Below are positions 36,484 through 49,355 of a stretch of 64,000 nucleotides of DNA, one piece after another. The notes below the pieces were generated by a model. That model did no database searches. It saw only the letters and a program-made list of their open reading frames with translations, and was not told the DNA's origin. This stretch comes from Anagrus nilaparvatae (Eukaryota > Arthropoda > Insecta > Hymenoptera > Mymaridae). The stretch spans positions 2,666,001-2,730,000 of the forward strand of contig JAKSXM010000156.1 of NCBI GenBank assembly GCA_022575985.1, written 5' to 3'. A program made the position numbers and the translations under genes. How positions within the stretch are numbered: position 1 is the stretch's first letter; every line of letters starts with the position of its first letter.

Positions 36484-37415
36484 GAGCATATCCATTACTT
36501 TTCATACAAAAATGTACGCACCTATGACACAGATTGGACTCAAATTTTCAGGGGTGTTTTGAAGTAATAAAAAACTCAGTCAGCCAAAAATTTCAGCAGG
36601 ATGGGTTGCCGAGATACAAGTTCTAAAAGGTCCCAAAATAGCTGTTTTTAGCCAATTTTTAAAAATTTATTATTTATTATCTTTATTTTTAAAAGATGAT
36701 TTTTGCTGATCCCTTAACCAGTTATTGGCCAATATTGGTCCCATTATTCCACATTTTCAGAGTCTTATATCTACGAATAGAAGCCAATACCATCACCCAA
36801 ATTTTCAGGGAATTTTTTTTAATATCAAAAAAAGCTTTCCTGAAATTTCAGACCTTAAGGTGCTCAGAGAAAAATTTTGCAGACGATTAGTTGTTAAAAA
36901 AACGATATTTTCGGAAACAGACAACTTTCAATTGCTTATATCTCCGGTCCCTGATAAACTTTTTTAACGTTTAAGATCTCATTTGAAAGGTCTTTGCTAG
37001 ACGTTCTTAACAAAACCAATTGAAAGTCTTAAGCTAATGATGCTGAGTCACAATTTAAGTTCAAAAATCAGCCTTTTTCGATAAAATGAATCTTACGTTA
37101 ATCAATGCCAGTAAAAATCAACTCCTTGAAACTTTTTGAAAATTTGTTTAGTAAAAGTTGAAAATTCAAGGAAAAAAATGAGATGAGCCGGATGTTTTTT
37201 AGATTAATCCTTGAAGCCCAGTAAACTTTTGAAAATTGGCTAAAAACAGCTATTTTGGGAACTTTTAGAACTTGTATCTCGGCAACCCGTCCTGCGAAAT
37301 GGTTGAAATTTTGGCTAGCTGAGGTTTTTATTACTTCAAACCACCTATGAAAATTTGAGCCCGATCGGAGTCATAGGTGCGCACATTTTTGTATTAAAAG
37401 TAATGGATATGCCCA
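36484..37415. mobile_element. ~930-bp element with ~200-bp inverted arms
   Basis: The left arm (about 36484-36670) has GCATATCCATTACTTTT, CACCTATGAC, GTTGCCGAGATACAAGTTCT and AAAATAGCTGTTTTTAGCCA. The same blocks recur inverted at about 37205-37412. The interior (36670-37200) has no convincing gene. The 80-codon and 64-codon frames at 36696-36967 overlap each other in different frames, which argues against either. Non-autonomous DNA element by form; no target duplication resolved. Confidence 0.6.
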
Positions 37416-39091
37416 CATATATATATTTATAATATTAAATTCTTTTTATGGTTTTAGGAAATATTATGTTATTACTCGATTTCTTGGATCTAATATAGTA
37501 CTTAAATTTTCAAACAGAATCGAAATGTTGCTTAAATTTATAAATTTTTTTTATTTATATTGTTTATTAACAAGTTCTTCAGGCCAAACATGTAAAAGAA
37601 TTTTTTTTGAGTTGTATTATGTATATAAGGCATGTGATAAAAATCAGAAATTCAAACATTTTCTTGAAAATTTAAGCATTCTTGCAAAACAAAAAATATT
37701 TTTTGCCGTATACGATTATTTTTGTATGAAAAATTGTTTCCTTTTAAGTCCCTATAAAAAATTTTCTGCAAATAGGTATGTAAAAAGTAAGAAAAATTAG
37801 CCATTTTTCTCAAAGTATTGCGATAAACGAAATTGTCTTCCAAAAATTGAAAACTCAGAGAATTTTTTATTAAACATTTGAGAATCTTAGAAACTAAAAC
37901 TTGGCATGGAGGCTTTATTTTTTTAGCAGTACTTTTGGAAAAAAGTAATATGGAATCAATTTTTGAAGATCAACCTTTATCTTAAAACTCGTTTTTCTTG
38001 ATTTACTCAAACATATTTTCAAAAAAGCTTTCATTTTTACCATATTAATTTTAACTTTAAAATCATACAAATCTTCGTTTAACATTTAAAACCAATTTTT
38101 TTTCCCTCTGTTAATACCATAATTTTCCTTAATTTTAATTTTAATAATCGGTTAAAATTTACAATTTAAAATGTTTATTAACATTTTCCACTAATTTTCA
38201 TTAATCTTAGTCATTTTATCACATTGAAAACGTACTTTCTTGATAGAAATTCCGTAATTTAATTTTTTAAGGATATTAACATTTCTATGTAAATATTTTT
38301 TTTTAATTTGATTTTCATATTTTTATGTCTCAGAAACAACATAAATTAATAAATTTCCTCTAAAAGGTTCCATTTTTCCTATTACATTTTTTGAGTTCTT
38401 GCATCAATAATTTTTTTCTAAGCTAAAAAATTTTTTAAATAATTTTTTTTTTAATTTCTATTGAAATAACCAGGGGAGAAGTTAAAGTGTTAAGAATATT
38501 AGCGGATATCTCTGGGTGGGATCTTAAAAATTAATTATAAGTTACATCATTCACGCAAGCATACAATATTTGTATTAAAATATGTTACTTTTTCTGGGTC
38601 TTTTAAAATTTTTTTATTTATTTTAAATCAGCCCCCATATATAAAGCAAAAAATTCTGGCTACGTGCCTAGCTCCGTGGTGCCTACTTCATTTATAATCT
38701 TATTAAACATATTTTAAAGATTCAATAAAGTAAGAAAAGAAAAATATTTTATTTAAGGATCTAAAAAAAATATGATTTGTATAAATTTCCGTTGTAAAAA
38801 TAATTTAATATGTTGCTTTAAAAAAGGGGGTCTTTATAAATAAATACTCTAAAAATATACCCGTATATTTTTAAAATGCCTTTTTTGTTGCAATTTATAC
38901 ACTATCGTATTTTTACTTTTTAATATATCCAATGACAAAAAAATCTTATAATTTTTGCTAAAATCTTTTAAATGCGCACAATTGGGTTGCTTTCTTGAAG
39001 TTTCAGGCAAGATCGAAAATTTATTTTATTAGGACAAATATTTAATGAAAAATTTTTTTTAGAGTAGTATTATGTGATTTAATCCATTTAA
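37416..39091. other. Intergenic AT-rich DNA
   Basis: No gene supported. The 91-codon frame at 37525-37800 and the overlapping minus frame have no recognisable content. Confidence 0.45.
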
Positions 39092-39475
39092 CCCATTAAC
39101 GTCTTATCGACCACTCTTGAACAGATAAATATTTCGGAATTAACTCTACATTATTGGTTGACTTTGAAAATAGGAAGAGTGACCTAAAACCTAAATAACT
39201 AATTGGCGGGCATTTTTTGCCCTATAATATTTATTATTTTTCTTCCTTATAGTGGGTCGAAAACTCTTTTTTGCCCCGCAAAGAAATCGAAAAAACGTGT
39301 TTTTTCCACATTGAAAAAGAAAAACTTCGTTTTGTCCATGGGGGCAAAAAAATGCCCCAGATTACGTTATTAACGTAAGATCTGGGTAATTCTTTTTTTT
39401 TGCTCCCTTAGTTAAAAACTTTACTATTACTTCATAATTCATCTGTCCAAAAATGGTGCATTAGGCGCTAATGGG
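39092..39475. mobile_element. 384-bp inverted-repeat element (CCCATTAACG ends)
   Basis: Starts CCCATTAACGTCTTATCGAC and ends TTAGGCGCTAATGGG, an imperfect inverted match. Similar termini bound the LINE-split element at 4600-8064, and a fragment of one end is at 57981. The inner part holds CCCCAGATTACG...CGTAAGATCTGGG, an inverted pair, and is homologous (inverted) to 17345-17765. Non-coding MITE-like unit. Confidence 0.6.
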
Positions 39476-39936
39476 ATATAAAGCCATCTGATGAAAATCA
39501 GAAGCGTATCCTAAAAATAAAATACTTTGTTTGAACTGTTTGAAATTTTAAGCAAAGTATCCTAAATATGCAATACAAGGGGTTAAAAAAATGATTGTTT
39601 GTAGAAATATAATATATTTTATTATTTACTGAATTTTTTCTATAAAATTACAAAATATTTATTGATAAATACTGCATATTTCTATTTTATAATGCCACTA
39701 AATTTGATTTTTAAAATAATTTTCACACAAGACTAGATATACATTAAAATTATTTTTTAAAATTATAATACAAAAATTTGGTTTTTTACTGTATGTATAA
39801 TATATAATAAGAACAATAAATTAATTATTTATTGTTTAATACATTATAAACGTCTTGACTAGTTTAACACTATTTAAGCCTAAGATAATTATTTATATTT
39901 TAGTACTACATCAGCTAATAAAATTATCTATTATCA
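39476..39936. other. Intergenic AT-rich DNA
   Basis: No gene is seen. If the small minus-strand exon that follows is real, its 3' UTR would lie here. Confidence 0.4.
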
Positions 39937-40239
39937 TCATACACAATTATTATTATTATTATTATTATGTTGATTTGTATAAATTAAATTATTGCCTAGA
40001 AACATAGCTTCTAATAATAATTTTTTATTGTATTTTTCACCTCTTTTATCCATTGAATTTATTAAATAAATGTAACGTTCCCATGCATTATTTGGGGATT
40101 TTATTTCTGATTCTTGGCTTTCTTCTGTTTCATATTTTAATTGATTGTTTTCGTTTTCAAGGTTTGAGGATTCTATTACTTTTACTATTTTTGGCTTTAT
40201 CCAGTATGAATCTCTGTCTGGTATCATGTTTTTGAGCTA
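39937..40239 (-). CDS. Possible last exon of a small minus-strand gene
   Basis: A 96-codon open frame opening MIPDRDSYWIKPK with coding-like composition: charged, few Phe/Leu runs, acidic middle (EESQESEIK), then WERYIYLINSMDKRG and a C-terminal Asn run. A TTTTCATAG acceptor-like sequence lies just upstream on the minus strand, and the frame is open from there (LKN before the Met). A GTAAGT donor about 550 bp further upstream on the minus strand (near 40790) could end a non-coding first exon. I do not recognise the protein. Chance is possible, but this is the best candidate gene between the ATPase and the nucleotidase. Confidence 0.3.
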
Positions 40240-43200
40240 TGAAAATACGAAATTTTTTGATTAGTTTAACGTTTTTAATTAAAAATATATTGATCCTGGT
40301 GCATTATCAAATTAAGAATGAGCATATCACGAAAAAATTGCGATATATTGAATATTCTCAAAAAATTTTTAATAAAATTCAATAATTTGGAAAAAATTAA
40401 AACCCTTAGAAAAAGTTAAAAAAAAAAAAAGTTTTTCGAAACTTCACAAAACCAAAAATACTAGCTTGATTAAAATTCTTGCAAGCATTTTTTGTTTTTG
40501 CTATAATTTCAATTACACAGATTGCTGATCTACAAAATTAAATTTCAAAAATTATTTTCAGCTCTATAACATCAAATCGATTCAAATTTAAATTGTGAAT
40601 TATTTTGCAAAATTTTGCAATTAAAAATTTTTGTAAAAAAAATAAATAAATTAAAATAATTAAACAAATTATTAAAAAAATATATACTTTTATTTACTTC
40701 ACATAAACCCACATCATCAAAAAAAACATATATATATATTGATTTAATAAAACTCAATGTAATGAACTATAAATAGTACAATTTTTTACTTACTTTTTAT
40801 AAATGAAGAATGAAGAATTGGCACGTAAAAATTAATTTAATTGCAAAAAGAAAAAATTAATATCTAAATTAAAAACTAAATAAAGACGCTTTTGACAAAT
40901 ATTTTTTGTGTGTTCCGTCAGCTGGGGGCACAGAAACGCGACTGTCGACCCTAAAAATATACCAGACGGGAAACCCCCTCTGAATAATCGTTAAATGAAA
41001 AGACACAACATCAGGCGAATTATGAATGTAAACGAATATACATTTATATCGGTTCAAACACATGGACAACAAATTTTAAACTTAGAAGCCATATGGGTCC
41101 TCGATATACATTTATATTGCACTAAACACCCCTCCTGCCTTATTGTACTGTAGAAATGTTACGTGTGTGCGTTTATTAACACCCGCTTTTTCGTATACAT
41201 GCATTATCCAATACATTTGCAATTTTTTTTTAATTTTAAAGAGATGTATTATTATCATTATTTTTTTTATTTATAATCCTTAAATATTATAAATTAGCAT
41301 GCACGAATACTGTATCTAATTGGCATGAACGTTATTTTTTTAAAGTCATATGTACTTATTGTGGTTACACCAGGCCAAAAAAAATATTCTGTAAAACAAA
41401 TTTTAAAGTGTGCAATATTAATTCGCGGGGGTTAGAACGAATTTTTGGTTTATTATGAAATAATTTTAAATGTTAGATGCATTTCTTTTATTTCTACTTG
41501 TTAACTACCAAAAAATTAATTAAAATCTAAAATATATAGTCAATATTGGATAATTTTAGCCCAACTGATACATGTCAGTTGTAAAATTATTACCAAAATA
41601 TTACCTTTAAAATACGTTTTTACTGAAACAATGCTTCAATATTGTATACAATTTTAGAAAAATTTTTTTTGCATATTTGCTAATATTGTTCTACTACTGT
41701 TACTAACAATAGTGATCCCTTTTTTTCTCCTTTCCTTTCAATTTGATAATAAACAACTCTTTAAAATTCTGTCTAGACAAAAGGTTCATTATCAATATAC
41801 CATCATATACATTAATAGGTGCAATTTAAATGAATTTTATTAATAGTGATACACATTTTAAAAAAAATAATAATTTTTTTTTCTGTAAAACTTTTTATTT
41901 ATAACTTATTATGTTTATATAAAATAAAAACTAACTTTGTTCCAAAAAGACACTGTAAAAAATCAACTTGAAAAAAATAAATTTTTTTTTTTCATTTTTT
42001 TTGCGTTTTTAAGGTCATTTGTAATCAAGAAGAAAAATTCCACTAGCCGTAAGCAGAAATCAGCTAACAGCAAACAGAGAGTCCACTTACCGCAAATAAA
42101 TTTTTTTTCGCTCTAAAGAAAAGAAAATCGTATTTTATTTTCTTCAAAAATATATGACAAAAAGTTTTTTAGCAAATGTAACTTTCTTTGCTAAATTTTT
42201 AGCCTTCCATATTTTGCCTTTCTTATTTACAACCGTTATGTACTTTCTTTTAAATCTTTCTTGATTTCTAGATAGTTTTTTTTTTCATTTTTGACTTAAT
42301 TAATTTTTAAATATAATACTTAATTCTTTATTTTTTTTATCTCAAGCGCGTTTCCTGGAAATCCGTGGTCCAAAATTAGATTTGAACTATAGAAAGCTAA
42401 AAATTTGGAAAGGTTATTTTTTATATGAATACTTTCGAACAAAATTATTTTGGATTTGACTTGAAAATCCGGCAATTTAAACTTTATACACTTCTTAAAT
42501 ATGAACCCATATTATAGAGGTTACTCACCTCCGGGATTTAGAAGCAGCTGTCATAATAATTATATAAAAGGAAACAAACTTATATAGTTATTTTATGTGT
42601 TATAATTTGGTTGTAATAAGACAAAATCAATAATCATTAATGGAACGTCATGAAAAATGTTGACTTATATAACTTTTTGCTTTTCAGCCAACCCCTATTC
42701 TTCTGCCCATTAGCAGAGAAAGAAAAAAATGTGCACCTATTAGTTTAAGCTTAGTCCACGCCAAGATGTGCCAGAAAGAATTTCAATTAAGTCAATGAAG
42801 AATAAAAATAGGGGTATCGTCGTTAATTTGAATGTACCTAAGCAGATTATATTTTCTTACAATGCAATTAATGCCACTGTTTAATGTTGATTGGAACCAA
42901 GTAAGCGTATATATTTATTGGGTTCTAATTGGATTGCCCCTTGAAATATTAATAGATTATGTTTCAAACAATGATGCCATCTGCAAATTTATTTTATTTT
43001 TGTTTAAGAATCTACTTATAAGCCCCATAAAGGGTGATTTCATCATATGCACTAATTCTCTGTCGACGGTAGTCGATGGCTCATTTTTTCGTGGTTTGAT
43101 GCATAAAGTTATAAAATAAAAACTTTTAATATAAGTTTTTATAATTTACTTGAAAATATATAAATCTAAAACTATAATTAGGCTGCAGTGAAAAAAATTT

Positions 43201-43296
43201 TTTGCTCGAACGATTGTAAATGAGCTGCCCCGACGAATTTTCGAAATATCTCTTATGATTTCCGCTGATCTTTTTAGATCTCCGGAGATCTCCAGA
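40240..43296. other. Intergenic AT-rich DNA
   Basis: No gene supported with confidence. A 95-codon hydrophobic plus-strand frame at 42832-43119 has no known motif and no strong context. The rest is low-complexity AT-rich sequence. Confidence 0.4.
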
Positions 43297-45624
43297 GATC
43301 TGAAGTGATCGCAAATTTCAGGTGATTTCTTTAGTTCTCTGGAGATCTCCGGAGATCTTCGGAAATTACTTTTGATCTCTGGAGATTACTGGAGATTAAA
43401 ATAGATCTAAAGTAATCTCCAGAGATATCTTTGAGGTAAAAAAAAAAGTTAGAAAAATTTAGAAAGAATATTTAGAATCGTTAAGCAAAGTTGTAAAACG
43501 ATAAACTTGATTGTTTTACCTTATTTTTTGACTTCATTTAAATTTAAAAAATGCTACTACATATTAGTTATTTTACTAAAACTTGATGCAAAAATCAAAA
43601 AGTGCAGCAATAAGTTTACTAATTTTTATAATAAAAATAATTATTGGAATCGTCTCAATAAGAAATACAATTAGGTAAATGAATAAAAAAAGTTAGTTAT
43701 TTGATCATTAATAATTTTAATAAATATTTATAATTTTAATTACAATATATTAATAGACATATTTTAAATTAGTCAACAATTTTTATAAACAAATAATTCT
43801 AATTCATTTTTATAATAACAATAAGTATTACCATGATAGGTACTTTATAATCTATTTATAAAATAAAAAAATAAATAATTGTTTACTAATCTGGCTAAAT
43901 TTTAAAAATTATAGTATTCTTCAAGTCTGAATTACATGGGAGTTGTTTTTGCTTCTACTACATATTTATTATTATTAATTTAAATTAATATTTTGCATAC
44001 CGAGGGGGCTGCCCAGTTCTTGTGCTAGTTTTTATAACTTCAGGCTTAAATATGCCTGCTATCAATCGCAGCAACTTTTCTGGCTGATGAAGCGCCTAAT
44101 GCATAATACAGATTATCTAGTTTACAATAAATTTTTAAGTCTCCCAATTCTACTGCCGGCAAGAAATATGAAAAAAATATTTACTAATTTATGATTAAAA
44201 AAATCAGCTGCAACCTCGCCAGTTGCAACCAAAATACTTCCAATTGGTCTCATTTTTTTGGCATAAGTGTCACCATTCAGTTACCGTACACCGCAATTAT
44301 TTGTTGTTAATTCTCTCATGGCGATAGTCAATAAACCAAATGCCTATTCTTACCCCAAAATGACCAATTTTGAAATTGCTGCCAAAATTCTAATTTTTAA
44401 AACAAACAAGTTCTAAAGGTCTCAAAAATGTTTTACCAGCCCTAAGTTTCACAAAAATATTTACTCGTCTTTTTATAATTATTTGTTTAGCAGATATGAT
44501 AATTTAAAGTCAGAGTCCCATTTTTAGGGTTTTTTAAAAAAAGTCAATTTTAATCTTTATCTTTAAAATGGGATATCTTAGAAACTATTTAATGAAAAAA
44601 GACGAAAATTTGTATCCTTATGTAAAATTTTCCGCTAAATCCGAATTTTCAGTCAGATTTTTATTTAGTCAAGTGACTTGGTGAGAAATTTAAAATTTGT
44701 GAAAAATGATTTTTTTAAAATCGCTGATTTTCAATTTTATAGTGCTTTTAAAATAAATTTACCCAAAAAAATGATTTTATATGCGCTGAAAAAATGTGAA
44801 AAAATATAAAATTTGAGAACAACAGGACGAAAATTGAGCTGTCTGCAGCTGAGGTATATAAGCTAGAAAAGGCAAAGCAAAAAAGTTGATTTTCTCGCGC
44901 AAGCGCAGTTCAAAAAAAATTTTAGACTTCAGAATCGAATTCTACGAGAAATTTCCTATGGGGAACTATAAGGAAAAAAAATTTTACTGTAAAGTGCGCG
45001 TTTACGAGAAAAATTAATGAATACAAATTTCTCAAAAATTAAAAATTTCAAAAAATTGAGAAAAACAAAAAACGTTGTAAAAAATAGAGGATTGGCTCTA
45101 AAAGGATAAAAATTGGGATAAACCATTTTTTTTTTATATACTTTCGACCAAATTTACTTTGGAGTACATTTCGAGACCCGACCATGCAAAGTCATAATTA
45201 TACAGTTCACAAATATTGACCCATATTGTAATTTTTTTATTCATTTACCTAATTGTATTTCTTATTGAGACGATTCCAATAATTATTTTTATTATAAAAA
45301 TTAGTAAACTTATTGTTGCACTTTTTGATTTTTGCATCAAGTTTTAGTAAAATAACTAATAGTAGCATTTTTTAAATTTAAATGAAGTCAAAAAATAAGG
45401 TAAAACAATCAAGTTTATCGTTTTACAACTTTGCTTAATAATGATTCTAAATATTCTTTCTAAATTTTTCTAACTTTTTTTTTTACCTCAGTGATCTCTG
45501 GAGATCGCTTTAGATCTATTTTAATTTCCAGTAATCTCCAGAGATCAAAAGTAATTTCCGAAGATCTCCGGAGATCTCCAGAGAACTAAAGAAATCACCT
45601 GAAATTTGCGATTACTTCAGATCT
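43297..45624. mobile_element. 2.3-kb element with ~400-bp terminal inverted repeats (fold-back type)
   Basis: The left arm (about 43297-43694) and right arm (about 45229-45624) are inverted copies with few mismatches over nearly 400 bp. The outer ~120 bp of each arm is dense in short palindromes built on AGATCTCC/GGAGATCT. The inner part contains TTGATTGTTTTACCTTATTT and AGAAATACAATTAGGTAAAT. The middle 1.5 kb has no transposase frame, and its right side is a copy of another repeat family (44540-45228). The arms are far longer than in Tc1/mariner MITEs and resemble Foldback-type elements in architecture. Confidence 0.75.
44540..45228. repeat. Fragment of the 21069-type inverted-repeat element
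   Basis: Shares with 21260-21610 the order TATGTAAAATTTTCCG, TCAGTCAGATTTTTATTTAG, GAAAATTGAGCTGTCTGC, GATTTTCTCGC and GAATTCTA, and ends AAATATTGACCCATATTG like the right end of that element. The small reading frame of the 21-kb copy is not preserved here. Confidence 0.55.
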
Positions 45625-46212
45625 TATCTTTACCGCGGTGCGCGGGGGGTTCCATGGTGGTTGATTGCGTTAACACCTGGGTTAAGGGGCCACGAACCAC
45701 AAATATACTGATAACAGATTTAATTTTGAGACATTGTTTTGAAGCATATAAGAAGTTGTTGAATAAAAAAATTAATTTCATCTGAAAGAAAATTAAATTT
45801 TCTTTGTCTTCAATACAAAACTGCTTAATATTGTTAATTAAATTTATAAAAATAATTCATGATCATAAAATATCCTAAAACTTACTTAAAAATATTGATT
45901 CAAAAATTGAGATTATCTTTTTTTCAAGAACTTATAGCCTCAAATTGTATAATCTAATCAAATTTTTTAATACATTGGATATAAAAAAAATTAAATTTTA
46001 TATTCAGTACAAAGAAAATTAAATTTTATTTCAAATGAAATCGATTTTTTTAAACAACTTTTTGTGGCACTGAAATTTGCATTTGGACCCCTAAAATTCT
46101 ATAACCAGACGCACAAACAAGACTGTCGTTTCACTCATTTACATTTTTAAGCACGGAGCTAGCGCAAAAATCATTACCTATAGATATTTCGCCGAGTGAT
46201 TTAACGACGATG
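45625..46212. other. Intergenic AT-rich DNA
   Basis: No gene is seen. A short GC-rich patch (CCGCGGTGCGCGGGG) lies at about 45633-45648, just outside the 2.3-kb fold-back element. Confidence 0.45.
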
Positions 46213-46414
46213 TCAACTCAGAACTGCTGTTTAGCAGAATCAGCACCAAATAGAATTTCGTAATACAGAAAGAATAAGTTTTCAATACAAAAAACATCTA
46301 ATTATTTTTAAAGTTAACATAAAAATATTCAATTTTTTCTTTATATTCGTTATTCTTAAAAAAAAATTGATCTAAAAGATACTGATTCTGCTAAACAGCA
46401 GTTCTGAGTCTTGA
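46213..46414. repeat. ~200-bp fold-back repeat
   Basis: TCAACTCAGAACTGCTGTTT and the following AGCAGAATCAG at the left recur inverted at the right (CTGATTCTGCTAAACAGCAG, then TTCTGAGTCTTGA). AT-rich loop, non-coding. Confidence 0.55.
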
Positions 46415-47317
46415 CTGGCACACCTCATTAGCCTCCGTTTCTTCCAATTTCATGGACTTAGAAATGTTATTAAATAAGATTTTTTAGATAATCTTCCATA
46501 TAACGCTGTAAACTTGCAAAACACTTCGCTAATTTCATTGTTTGGTGTAAGTGTCACTTTTCTCCATAAACTAATTTATCAATAACTCTCTAAATTGCTG
46601 CTAAAATGATCATTGTTAAAATAAATACGTTTTATAATAGGGCTCAAAAATTTTTTACAAGATTCAAGTTTCCAAATATTCCGAGACGATTCTAGGCAAT
46701 TCTCGAAATATCCTTTACTCGCCTTTTTTCTTTGAATTGGTTCCAAAATATTGCATTTTAAAAATAATTATAAAAATTGATTTTTTTTTCAATCCTTTAA
46801 TTGGAACTAAGAAGTAAAATTATCTTATCTGACAAACAAATAATAGAAAAAGAACGAGTAATAAATTTTTAGAAACTGGAAGCTCGTAGAAAATTTTTGA
46901 GACCAATAAAATGTACTTTATTAGCCACTTTATCAATAATTTAAAAATTGATCTTTTTGGTCAAAAAATGAACAATTGGTTTATCGACTATCACAACAAG
47001 GTCATATTTACATACTATGTCATATTTAATACACAAAAAAATTTATTCAACCAGAGGTGTTTTTTAATCAACTTGCAAAATTGTAGCGTTATTTGGAAGA
47101 TATTACCTAAAAAACCTGTTAAATAACATTTAGCTCTGCGTTTCTCTAACCTGCCGCAATTGTAATTTGGTTTCCCAAAGGAAGAACTATAGTCTCCCCC
47201 TTTGAATAACTTGAGTTTAGAGAGTTTAGGGACTAACGAGATTTCAGAAATTTGTATATTTTTTCTATTTTTATAACTTTTATAAGTTTCTATAGCTTTT
47301 TATAACATACTCCCTAA
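46415..47317. other. Intergenic AT-rich DNA
   Basis: No gene supported. The 71-codon frame at 46911-47126 has no recognisable content. Confidence 0.45.
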
Positions 47318-47319
47318 TA

Positions 47320-48420
47320 GTCAGGGGTATAGTGTGAAAAAAATGGTCAAATCTCTAACTGCCTCTGAAAGTGGATGGATTTTGATGAAACCTTTTGCAT
47401 TCGCTTCAGAAAAATCATACAAACAAAGCGTCGGAAAGGAAAATTGTCGGAAATGTCATGTTTCCTAACATAATTTTTGAAATCAGTGCCCAAAAATTCC
47501 TACTAAACCATTTGAAAAGGGGCCAATTTCACCCTTTAGAACATGTTAAATGTAATTTCTGATATCATTTTTGAGATCAGCGACCTAAAAAACCTATTTA
47601 GTTCATTTAGTTTAAAAAAAAAGTACCTTAAAGGTTTGTGTCAATGTTGCAGGTATTTGGGGGGAAAAATTGACGAATTCTCCCTTTAGAACCTGTAGTA
47701 TTTTATTTCTGATTTAATTTTTTAAATCAGCGTCCAAAAAAACCTACTAGAGCCTTTCAAAATAAAAAAATAAGTTCATTTGGCAAAATAAGTTTTTTAG
47801 GGGTGAAAGGGGTGAAAAATGGCCAATTTTACCCTTTAGAAGATTTTACATGTAATTTTCTACGTCATTTTTGAAATCAGCGTCCAAAAAAACCTAACAG
47901 ACCCTTTGAAAATAAATAAATACATTATTTTAGCAAAATGAGTTTTTTAGGGGTGAAAGGGGTGAAAAATGGCCAATTTCAGCCTTTAGAACATGTTAAA
48001 TGTAATTTTCGACGTCATTTTTGAAATCAGCGTCCAGAAAAACCTAATAGAACCTTTGAATATAAATAAATACATTATTTTGGCAAAATGAGTTTTTTAG
48101 GGGTGAAAGGGGTGGAAAATGGCCAATTTCACCCCTTGGAACCTGTTAAATGTCATTTTTGACCCAAAATTCTAACTTAGTGACCTATTTAACCATATAG
48201 CATCATATAAAAGTCGATAAAAACATTTTTTACTATATTTCAAAATTGGGTGGGGGGAAAGGGGTGAAAAATGGGTGGAAAAATTACCCCTTGACATTTC
48301 CGACAATTTTCCTTTCCGACGCTTTGTTTGTATGAATTTTCTGAAGCGAATGCAAAAGGTTTCATCAAAATCCATCCACTTTCAGAGGCAGTTAGAGGTG
48401 AAAAACACTATACCCCTGAC
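47320..48420. mobile_element. 1.1-kb TA-flanked element with internal tandem repeats
   Basis: Termini GTCAGGGGTATAGTG and CACTATACCCCTGAC are inverted copies, flanked by TA at 47318-47319 and 48421-48422. The inverted match continues ~130 bp inward (CTGCCTCTGAAAGTGGATGG, GCATTCGCTTCAGAAAA, CGTCGGAAAGGAAAATTGTC). Between the arms, about 47480-48280 is a degenerate tandem array with a ~150-bp period. The block AGTTTTTTAGGGGTGAAAGG recurs at 47791, 47941 and 48091. No transposase frame. Tc1/mariner-type non-autonomous element by its TA duplication. Confidence 0.75.
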
Positions 48421-48422
48421 TA

Positions 48423-49355
48423 TAATTATTATAAGTCATGAAAACGGAATTGATAAAAGTCTCTAAATTGAAATTATCTTAATTCCATTAACCTAAAGTA
48501 TTCTAGGGTGCCTAGAATTCCCTAAATCGAAAATATTCTAAGTCCATTTGATTGAAAGTGGCTTTTTTGGGCACCTCTCCTTTTGAACATGTTCGATGCC
48601 AAAAAAAGACCTCGAGATGATTATGTGACAAAAATTTTGATATAAAAATTAGGGCTTAGTGAATAGACATACATACATACAAATTTTTTTTAAACCGGTT
48701 TTTAGCTTGCAAGTGTCTCAAAACGCACTTATATGCAAAAACATCAAAATTTTATAAGGAACCAAAATCATTTTAAAAAATTGAGATAAAAAGAGATAAG
48801 GGATGAAGATGGATATCTTTCTAATATCAAATATCCTAAACACCAATTATACTAGCTTTTTTTACTTGACATACCCAAATGTGCTCATAGTATAATTTAA
48901 TTTAAAGATTTCGTTGCTAGCTCCAATTTATGATAAAAGCCTTTTTAATTTAGACTATAAATTAAAATTCTTTTAATTATCATTTATTGTTATCATAAGA
49001 ATAATTTCGTTTTTACATTAAAATATTACACAATTTATTTAACAAGATTATTATTTTATAGTTTATAAACGTAAAAAATTTTTTTTTATATTAAATTTTT
49101 ATTAAAAACTTATCATGGTTATAAAACAAAGATAATTAATTTGATATTTAATTAGTCCCTTCTCCTAATTTACAGACGAGTCAAAAAAAAATTATGTATA
49201 ATAGTTGTAAAATAAAAAATTATGAACCTCACGATTCTTTTCAAAACTATCTAGGTAGATTGAACAACAGAAGTGGTTTAATTGGTCAAGTGTAATCAAC
49301 TATTTGTGCTTGATATTTTTTGTGATCTCAAAACTTATATTTTTGAGTTTAGACG
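48423..49355. other. Intergenic DNA upstream of the nucleotidase gene
   Basis: No gene is seen. The promoter of the 5'-nucleotidase must lie here or further upstream, but no core element stands out. A GAACATGTTCGATG string at about 48591 may be a scrap of the palindrome repeat family. Confidence 0.4.

Noticed and set aside
36696..36967. Two overlapping frames of 64 and 80 codons
   Set aside because: They overlap in different frames inside a fold-back element and match nothing recognisable.
42832..43119. 95-codon hydrophobic plus-strand frame
   Set aside because: No recognisable motif, signal peptide or neighbouring exon; I could not tell it from chance.
47480..48280. Regularly spaced repeats as a CRISPR array
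   Set aside because: Period ~150 bp with contiguous degenerate units and no distinct spacers, enclosed by transposon ends in a eukaryotic genome.
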